11,185 nt of DNA. Source: JBLHKE01 sp047619485 (GTDB lineage: Bacteria > Verrucomicrobiota > Verrucomicrobiia > Verrucomicrobiales > DEV007). The notes under the pieces are model-generated. The model worked only from the letters and a program-made list of their open reading frames with translations. It searched no databases and was not told the DNA's origin. The stretch lies in assembly GCA_047619485.1 (NCBI GenBank), contig JBLHKE010000195.1, forward strand, positions 1-11,185, read 5' to 3'. Position numbers and translations under genes: made by a program. Positions 6,434-11,185 of the stretch are shown here, piece after piece (positions within the stretch are counted from its first letter, which is position 1; each line of letters begins with the position of its first letter).

Positions 6434-7522
6434 TCAGGGCAGCTCGAACTGGCTATGATTTTCGTTCCACCAGCGATTGATCGATTGGCTGTCGAACACG
6501 CCTGATGAACGAAATCCAGTGACTTTTGCGAAGGCGAGGATCGCTTCCTGAACTACATACAGATTGGAATCGGTGTGGCAGGCTTCGGCGAGAGCCTTGG
6601 CCGCCAGCGCGTTCTTTGGATGTTGGCTCAAAAGGTTTGCTGCCCGCGCACGCACTGACCAGTTATTGTCGCTGGCTAGCAGAATCTGGGATAGCGTAGC
6701 GACTGGATCCACTTCTGGAATAAACGGCATCTCCTCTTCGAATGCACGAAAACGCCTTGTCGCGACGTAGTAAGATTCGACGCGGATGATCTCGGCATTG
6801 GCAACCGCCTTGAGCTCTTGGATCTTCGGATTCTTGTAATACTCATCGAGCTTGTACCGGGCGGATCGATGGCCGTCGGCGATCGCCTCATTGCCATAGC
6901 GTTGGAGTTCGCGGATCCCTTCGAGTTTTTCGATCTTTACGCTGAGTTCGCCAACCCTTGCCTGGAGTTCGGCGACGCCATCAACCGTCGTAGACTCGTG
7001 AGCAGGGGATCCGCGGTGTTGCCATAAAGAGTAGCCGACTACCGCGATCGAAACGCAGGTGATTACCAGCAGCGCCTTCACCGTTGTACCAATGGCCATG
7101 CTTGGAGCTGCCGTCTTGTTCTTTGCTGGTGCTGCCTCAGCTTGCCTCTTGGGCTGCTTAGACTTCGCGGCCGGTGCCTTTTTCTTTGCTTGCTTGGGTT
7201 TGCTTGCTGGAGGTTTGGTAGCGGCCGCAGCTGCTGGATCTGCAGTCGTTGGAACCATCCGCCGATTTGCCACAAACGGTTTTTTTGTGGATTCTTGCGC
7301 TGCGCTCGGGGCTACTTCGGGGAAGGGGTTGGGGTGCGGTTCGAGATCGGAAACTGGCCTCGGTTCCGGTTCGGTATGGATCGTCGGCCCAGGCGAGGAT
7401 TCGACTGGAACTCCGAGATCGCTTGCGAGCTCTGGCACCAGCGCGGGATCTGCCTTACCGGCCAAGAGGCCGAAGTAGTCGGTGTCTTCGATGTCGTCCT
7501 TGCTCTCGCTTGAATTACTCAT
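6434..7522 (-). CDS. Unrecognised single-pass membrane protein with coiled coil and HEAT-like C-terminus (362 aa)
   Basis: I do not recognise this protein as a named family. Visible parts: an acidic, Pro/Glu-rich N-terminal region (1-78); a Lys/Ala/Pro-rich basic stretch (about 97-140) resembling a histone-H1-like tail; one membrane segment (about 147-167, ALLVITCVSIAVVGYSLW); a probable coiled coil (about 178-206); and a helical C-terminal region (about 270-337) whose repeated helix pairs (ATLSQILLASDNNWSVRARA, then NALAAKALAEAC, then VVQEAILAFAKVTG) resemble HEAT repeats. By the positive-inside rule the basic tail should be cytoplasmic and the HEAT-like part periplasmic. ATG 7522 is used, with a weak GAGA upstream; an ATG at 7526 is out of frame and stops after three codons. 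It starts 27 bases after the VanZ-like gene and is probably co-transcribed with it. A scaffold or adaptor role is possible but unsupported. Confidence 0.8.
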   Translation of the reverse strand: MSNSSESKDDIEDTDYFGLLAGKADPALVPELASDLGVPVESSPGPTIHTEPEPRPVSDLEPHPNPFPEVAPSAAQESTKKPFVANRRMVPTTADPAAAAATKPPASKPKQAKKKAPAAKSKQPKRQAEAAPAKNKTAAPSMAIGTTVKALLVITCVSIAVVGYSLWQHRGSPAHESTTVDGVAELQARVGELSVKIEKLEGIRELQRYGNEAIADGHRSARYKLDEYYKNPKIQELKAVANAEIIRVESYYVATRRFRAFEEEMPFIPEVDPVATLSQILLASDNNWSVRARAANLLSQHPKNALAAKALAEACHTDSNLYVVQEAILAFAKVTGFRSSGVFDSQSINRWWNENHSQFELP

Positions 7523-7549
7523 GCATTCTCGTTATCAAATTCCAACACT

Positions 7550-8509
7550 CTATTCCAGCCGGACATTGTCGAGGTAAAAAGTGCGTGTCGCTGGAGGTTT
7601 TCCTAAATGGAGCGTGATCTGCTTTGCTTCGAACTGATCCAAATCGGCGAGGGTGAGCTCACGGTTGGCAAGTTCTTCGAACCTTATCCGGCACGAGTTG
7701 GCACCCGGCTCGATCTGAATCGTCCCGGAATAGCGCTCGTCGTGGAAGCCGTCGACCCGCACCCCGAGCTCGAAACGGTCTGCTGGATTGAAGATGTCGA
7801 AATGGAGGGAGTGTCTGTCTGACCAAGCTAGTCGTTTTCCAAACAGCAGGTGCACGCCTGCCCAGCTTGCGGCGTCGCTACTGATGAGCAGCGAATAGTT
7901 TCCCTGGCTCGAATGATCTGATTCCACACGCGAGGCTGTGACAGGTTGCTCGCTGGTCTTGCCCTGGGCAAACCACAGCAGTGATTCCCACCGGTGTTCA
8001 AAATCACCGATCCGGGGGAAAGCTTCTGCTTGTTGATTTTGAGCCTGAGCTGCCCTCAACGCCGGCTGGGTGACGACTGCGATCGAGGCCAGAAAAAGGG
8101 CTCCCAGAACGACTGCTAACCGTAGGAATTCGGGTGTATTCCGCTTCGAGTTCAAGAAAATCGTCCCAGCCGCAGCGGTGATGCCAACCAGGTCGAAGCA
8201 AAAATCGCGCCAGCTGCTGGTGCGGTGGAACAAGGGCTGCGCGAGTTCGCTCGATACCGCCATGATGCAGGCGATCGACATCGTCAATAGCAGGCAGCGC
8301 ATGGGGGAGCGGCGGATCAGTATGGTGAGGCTGGCGTAGATCAGCAGAGTCAGTAACGCGAACAGCGGAAAATGTAGGGCGTCGAAGAGCGCCATGCCGA
8401 CTGCGGTGGATGGCGTAGAAGGGACCGGCGTGAATAGGAGTGCCGCGAGCGCCAAAACGCCGCTGACAAGAATTGCAAGGAGGGGGCGTCTGGCTGAACC
8501 GGATTTCAA
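7550..8509 (-). CDS. VanZ-like membrane protein with C-terminal beta-rich (carbohydrate-binding-like) domain
   Basis: The N-terminal part (about 1-120) matches the VanZ-like family: membrane segments at about 9-27, 38-66, 70-90 and 103-119, with the conserved polar residues in DALHFPLFA (His46) and SELAQPLFHRTSSWRDFCFD (Glu88, Gln91, Arg96, Asp102, Asp106). A fifth hydrophobic segment follows at about 128-147, then a C-terminal domain (about 165-319) of alternating beta-strand pattern ending YLDNVRLE, which resembles jelly-roll/galactose-binding-like carbohydrate-binding domains. That domain should lie outside the cytoplasm. VanZ-like proteins are of uncertain biochemical role; VanZ itself gives low teicoplanin resistance, and relatives occur in polysaccharide loci. 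The start is TTG 8509, because an in-frame TGA lies just upstream and the next Met (39) would remove the first membrane segment. No Shine-Dalgarno is visible. It is divergent from the nucleotide-sugar dehydrogenase genes. Sugar binding is inferred from fold appearance only. Confidence 0.83.
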   Translation of the reverse strand: MKSGSARRPLLAILVSGVLALAALLFTPVPSTPSTAVGMALFDALHFPLFALLTLLIYASLTILIRRSPMRCLLLTMSIACIMAVSSELAQPLFHRTSSWRDFCFDLVGITAAAGTIFLNSKRNTPEFLRLAVVLGALFLASIAVVTQPALRAAQAQNQQAEAFPRIGDFEHRWESLLWFAQGKTSEQPVTASRVESDHSSQGNYSLLISSDAASWAGVHLLFGKRLAWSDRHSLHFDIFNPADRFELGVRVDGFHDERYSGTIQIEPGANSCRIRFEELANRELTLADLDQFEAKQITLHLGKPPATRTFYLDNVRLE

Positions 8510-8538
8510 GACAAATGGTGTAAAAAATCACAAAATAC

Positions 8539-8554
8539 TGCTTCCCGGGAAGCA
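8539..8554. promoter_or_regulatory. Perfect 16-base palindrome in divergent promoter region (operator candidate)
   Basis: TGCTTCCCGGGAAGCA at 8539-8554 is an uninterrupted perfect palindrome in the 100-base gap between the divergent VanZ-like gene (start 8509) and the AlgD-like gene (start 8610). A related half, GGGAAG, recurs at 8562-8567. Such symmetry in a short divergent spacer is typical of a dimeric regulator's operator. A possible -10 element, TAAGAT (8586-8591), faces the AlgD-like gene, but no good -35 was found. Confidence 0.45.
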
Positions 8555-8609
8555 ATTCTGAGGGAAGTGTAAACGCCCTCTAGCTTAAGATCTTGAGAAT
8601 TTTTTCCAT

Positions 8610-9917
8610 ATGATTTCAGTAAGTATATTTGGCCTTGGATACGTTGGAAGCGTCGCAGCCGGATGCCTTGTAAAGCGGGGTTGCCGGGTGATCGGGGTGG
8701 ATCCTTACGTTGAGAAAGTCGAGAGCATCAGATCAGGCCGGGCCCCATTCTACGAGCCGGGTCTCGATGAGCTCATGAAGGATGGGATCGGGGCAGGGTT
8801 GCTTAGCGCAACGACGGATGCGCGCGAGGCCGTCGCGGCGAGCGAGGTGTCAATTATCTGCGTGGGCACGCCCTGCGACGACTCGGGCGCGCTCGACTTG
8901 TGTTATGTCGAGGCCGTGACGCAGGAGATCGTGGAGGAGATTGTTAGTCAACAGAAGGAGCGTCATGTAATCATCTTCCGCAGCACGATGTTGCCCGGCT
9001 CGACGCGGCGGATCATCGAAGAACACCTCGCCGAGCTGGTAGGCGACGGTCGGGTGCAGGTGTTTTTCTTCCCAGAGTTTCTCCGGCAGGGGGCTGCCGT
9101 GCGCGATTATGATGAGCCGAGCTTGTCGGTGGTCGGGGTGCCTGGGGAACCAAAAGAGCTGGCTGAGGAATTCGCCGTCTTGTTCGAACCGGATACGGCG
9201 GTGGTTGATCTGGAGACTGCTGAGCTAGTGAAGTACGCCTGCAACGCGTTTCATGCGACGAAGGTCAATTTCGCGAACGAGATCGGGCGGATCGGTAAGG
9301 GCTTGGGAATCGACAGCCGTGGCGTAATGAACTTGCTCGTCAAGGACACGCGGTTGAATATTTCTGCGAGCTACCTGAGACCGGGGAATCCGTTCGGCGG
9401 GTCTTGTCTGCCGAAGGACGTGAGTGCCTTAAACGTGCTGGCGGAACAGCTCGGCCTCAGCGTGCCAACCCTGGGAAGCCTCATCCCGAGCAACGATCAA
9501 CACCGCGAACACCTGCGGAAGTTGGTGATCGATCACGGTGCTCGTGAGGCAGTTTTCGTCGGGTTCGCCTTCAAACACGGGACGGATGACCTGCGGGGAA
9601 GTTCGCTGCTGCAACTCGCGGTCGATCTGATCGCAGATGGTCTGCAGGTGCGGATTTTCGACCCGCTTCTCGATCCGGCGACGATGATCGGCGCGAGCCG
9701 CGCGCTGGTGGAAAGCATCCTCCCATCGCTGCCTGACCTGATGGGGACGACCTTGGCTGGGGCGCTCGGTGAAGGTGGCGTCGTGCTCGCATCCAACTCC
9801 TGTGTCCCTACCGATGAGCTGAAGGCGGCGCTCACGCCTCGCCACCATGTCATCGACGTGTCGGGCTGGGCGGGGCTCGATACCCTCGGATCAGATTACG
9901 AAGGAATTTGCTGGTAG
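8610..9917 (+). CDS. algD: Nucleotide-sugar dehydrogenase, most like GDP-mannose 6-dehydrogenase (AlgD)
   Basis: NAD-dependent four-electron oxidoreductase of the UDP-glucose/GDP-mannose dehydrogenase family, which converts a nucleotide hexose to the uronic acid in the cytoplasm. The 435 residues match full length. The N-terminal Rossmann site FGLGYVG is at 7-13. Family motifs are CVGTPCDDSGALDL (about 89-102), RSTMLPGS near 129-136, FPEFLRQG near 153, and KYACNAFHATKVNFANEIG. The catalytic Cys is Cys266 in NPFGGSCLPKDV, and FKHGTDDLRGSSLLQLA lies in the UDP/GDP-binding C-terminal domain. From memory of Pseudomonas AlgD, the catalytic Cys position (268 there), the LRPG-x-x-FGGSCLPKDV segment and the C-terminal EGICW agree closely, which favours GDP-mannose over UDP-glucose. 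No other alginate gene is visible, so the product (GDP-mannuronate) may feed another polysaccharide. The wbpA-like gene follows after 33 bases, so an operon is likely. Substrate is the uncertain point. Confidence 0.9.
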   Translation: MISVSIFGLGYVGSVAAGCLVKRGCRVIGVDPYVEKVESIRSGRAPFYEPGLDELMKDGIGAGLLSATTDAREAVAASEVSIICVGTPCDDSGALDLCYVEAVTQEIVEEIVSQQKERHVIIFRSTMLPGSTRRIIEEHLAELVGDGRVQVFFFPEFLRQGAAVRDYDEPSLSVVGVPGEPKELAEEFAVLFEPDTAVVDLETAELVKYACNAFHATKVNFANEIGRIGKGLGIDSRGVMNLLVKDTRLNISASYLRPGNPFGGSCLPKDVSALNVLAEQLGLSVPTLGSLIPSNDQHREHLRKLVIDHGAREAVFVGFAFKHGTDDLRGSSLLQLAVDLIADGLQVRIFDPLLDPATMIGASRALVESILPSLPDLMGTTLAGALGEGGVVLASNSCVPTDELKAALTPRHHVIDVSGWAGLDTLGSDYEGICW

Positions 9918-9950
9918 AACCGAAGCTAGTTCATTAGATCTAAACCGCTT

Positions 9951-11185
9951 GTGACAAACTCCCCAGATACCCAACCAATCAATATCGGCGTCATAGGGCT
10001 TGGCTATGTGGGTTTACCGCTATGCGTCCAGTTCGCTCGGTGTGGCGCCGAGGTCTTGGGCTTGGACATCGATCAATCGAAAATCAAGCGGCTCGAGGCC
10101 TGCGAGAGCTACATCGACCACATTCCAACGGCTGCGATCGTGGAAATCTGCTCGGCGGGAAAATTTTCAGCAACGTCGGATTTTTCTAAAGTAGCGCAAC
10201 TTGACGCGATTCTGATCTGCGTACCTACGCCGCTCAACAAGAACCGCGAGCCGGATCTGTCCTATGTTCTCGATACTGGACGGGCGATTGCTCCTCACTT
10301 GCGCGAAGGGGCGCTAGTCGTGTTGGAATCGACCACCTATCCGGGGACGACCGATGGTGAGCTGCGCGAGGTCTTGGAGGTCGGATCAAGTAAGATCGCT
10401 GGTGAGGGATTCCACCTAGCCTATTCCCCGGAGCGCGAGGATCCGGGAAATCCGGACAGCCGTGTGGGTCAGATTCCGAAAGTGGTCGGTGGCCTGACCC
10501 CAGCCTGCCTCGCCCGGGCGGTCGAACTCTATGAGATGGCGGTCGAGAAGGTCGTGCCGGTTTCGAGCTGCCGTACGGCCGAGGCGACGAAGCTGCTGGA
10601 GAATATTTTCCGCAGTGTGAATATCGCCCTAGTGAACGAATTGAAGACGGTCTACGCCGCGATGGGGATCGATATTTGGGAAGTGATCGAGGCGGCAAAG
10701 ACGAAACCGTTCGGCTACATGCCGTTCTATCCCGGCCCGGGTCTGGGTGGACACTGCATCCCGATCGACCCGTTCTATCTGACTTGGAAAGCGCGTGAGT
10801 TCGGGCAGCAGACACGTTTCATCGAACTCGCAGGCGAGGTGAACACCAAGATGCCTGAATACGTGGTCGGGGAGGTGGCCAGAGCACTGAACAGCGTCGG
10901 CAAGCCGGTGAAGGATCGTCGGATCCTGATTGTCGGACTCGCCTACAAGCCTGACGTCGATGACATCCGCGAGTCGCCATCGTTCGTGATCATGCGCTTG
11001 CTGGCGGAGCTCGGCGCACAACTCGATTACTATGATCCACATGTCCCTGACATCATGGTGACGCGCTCGTTTCCAGAGTTTTCTGGGCTGCAGAGCATCG
11101 CCTGGGAACAGGCGACGCTAGCGCGATTCGATCTGGCGATCGTGGTCACCGCTCACAGGGCGATCGACTACCGCGAACTAGTCAA
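9951..11185 (+). CDS. wbpA: UDP-N-acetyl-D-glucosamine 6-dehydrogenase (WbpA-like), 3' end outside window
   Basis: Oxidises UDP-GlcNAc to UDP-GlcNAc uronic acid with NAD, the first step to UDP-linked acetamido-uronic sugars in O-antigens and capsules. The visible 411 codons lack probably about 20-30 C-terminal residues (WbpA is about 436). Seen: NAD site GLGYVGLP from residue 16, CVPTPLNKNREPDLSYV, ESTTYPGTTDGEL, YSPEREDPGNP, PVSSCRTAEATKLLENIFR, PGPGLGGHCIPIDPFYLTWK with catalytic Cys269, and DIRESPSFVIM in the C-terminal nucleotide-binding domain. NKxREPD, YSPEREDPGNP and the long PFYLTWKAREFG string agree with Pseudomonas WbpA as I recall it, and separate it from Ugd and AlgD types. The start is GTG 9951: an in-frame TAG at 9927-9929 blocks extension, and no ATG precedes the NAD site. 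No Shine-Dalgarno is visible, so translation may be coupled to the upstream gene 33 bases away. It shares the superfamily but little close sequence with its neighbour, so the pair is not a recent duplication. Confidence 0.93.
   Translation, partial: MTNSPDTQPINIGVIGLGYVGLPLCVQFARCGAEVLGLDIDQSKIKRLEACESYIDHIPTAAIVEICSAGKFSATSDFSKVAQLDAILICVPTPLNKNREPDLSYVLDTGRAIAPHLREGALVVLESTTYPGTTDGELREVLEVGSSKIAGEGFHLAYSPEREDPGNPDSRVGQIPKVVGGLTPACLARAVELYEMAVEKVVPVSSCRTAEATKLLENIFRSVNIALVNELKTVYAAMGIDIWEVIEAAKTKPFGYMPFYPGPGLGGHCIPIDPFYLTWKAREFGQQTRFIELAGEVNTKMPEYVVGEVARALNSVGKPVKDRRILIVGLAYKPDVDDIRESPSFVIMRLLAELGAQLDYYDPHVPDIMVTRSFPEFSGLQSIAWEQATLARFDLAIVVTAHRAIDYRELV

Noticed and set aside
7150..7260. Lys/Ala/Pro-rich repeat-like DNA, considered as a tandem repeat
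   Set aside because: The similarity comes from biased amino-acid use in the linker of the membrane protein; no fixed repeat unit is present.
8004..8555. Minus-strand open frame of about 180 codons over the VanZ-like gene
   Set aside because: Its product is Arg/Pro/His-rich, typical of an out-of-frame translation; the VanZ-like frame explains the region.
10234..10815. Minus-strand open frame of about 190 codons inside the WbpA-like gene
   Set aside because: The plus-strand frame has full family motifs including the catalytic Cys; the minus product is Arg/Pro/Ser-rich low complexity.

Overview
The window most likely comes from a Verrucomicrobiota genome, or a related member of the PVC group. 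The main reason is the pair at 1623-5911: a PSD1/DUF1587-DUF1592-DUF1588-DUF1585 cytochrome next to a Tat-exported DUF1552 protein. This pairing is typical of Verrucomicrobiota and Planctomycetota and rare elsewhere. The moderately high GC, frequent lack of Shine-Dalgarno sequences and use of TTG/GTG starts fit. Assignment below phylum is not possible by eye.

Layout. (1) 1-1212, minus: a di-heme cytochrome-c peroxidase (MauG/bCCP family) with a signal peptide; its 3' end lies outside the window. (2) 1213-1622: a divergent spacer with direct and inverted repeats, and a possible 64-codon ORF whose stop overlaps the next start as ATGA. (3) 1623-5911, plus: a membrane-anchored PSD1-type cytochrome with an unusual N-terminal zinc ribbon, then a Tat-exported DUF1552 protein. 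These are probably co-transcribed. (4) 5912-6174: a non-coding spacer with dyads and three copies of a 7-base motif. (5) 6175-6432, plus: a very short prepilin-like protein that runs tail to tail into the next gene. (6) 8509-6434, minus: a two-gene unit of a VanZ-like membrane protein with a beta-rich C-terminal domain and an unrecognised single-pass membrane protein with HEAT-like helices. (7) 8510-8609: a divergent promoter region carrying a perfect 16-base palindrome. (8) 8610 to the window end, plus: two tandem but different nucleotide-sugar dehydrogenases, one like GDP-mannose 6-dehydrogenase (AlgD) and one like UDP-GlcNAc 6-dehydrogenase (WbpA). They look like the start of an acidic surface-polysaccharide locus.

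How they may work together. The left half is an envelope redox module: periplasmic di-heme peroxidase, c-type cytochrome and Tat-exported partner. The right half supplies activated uronic acids for an exopolysaccharide or O-antigen, and the VanZ-like gene across the divergent promoter may belong to the same envelope programme. No mobile element, CRISPR array, rRNA or tRNA gene was recognised. I found no convincing evidence of a wholly new system. The most unusual items are the zinc-ribbon/cytochrome fusion, the mini-prepilin with its repeated upstream motif, the VanZ fusion with its uncharacterised partner, and the 16-base palindrome.
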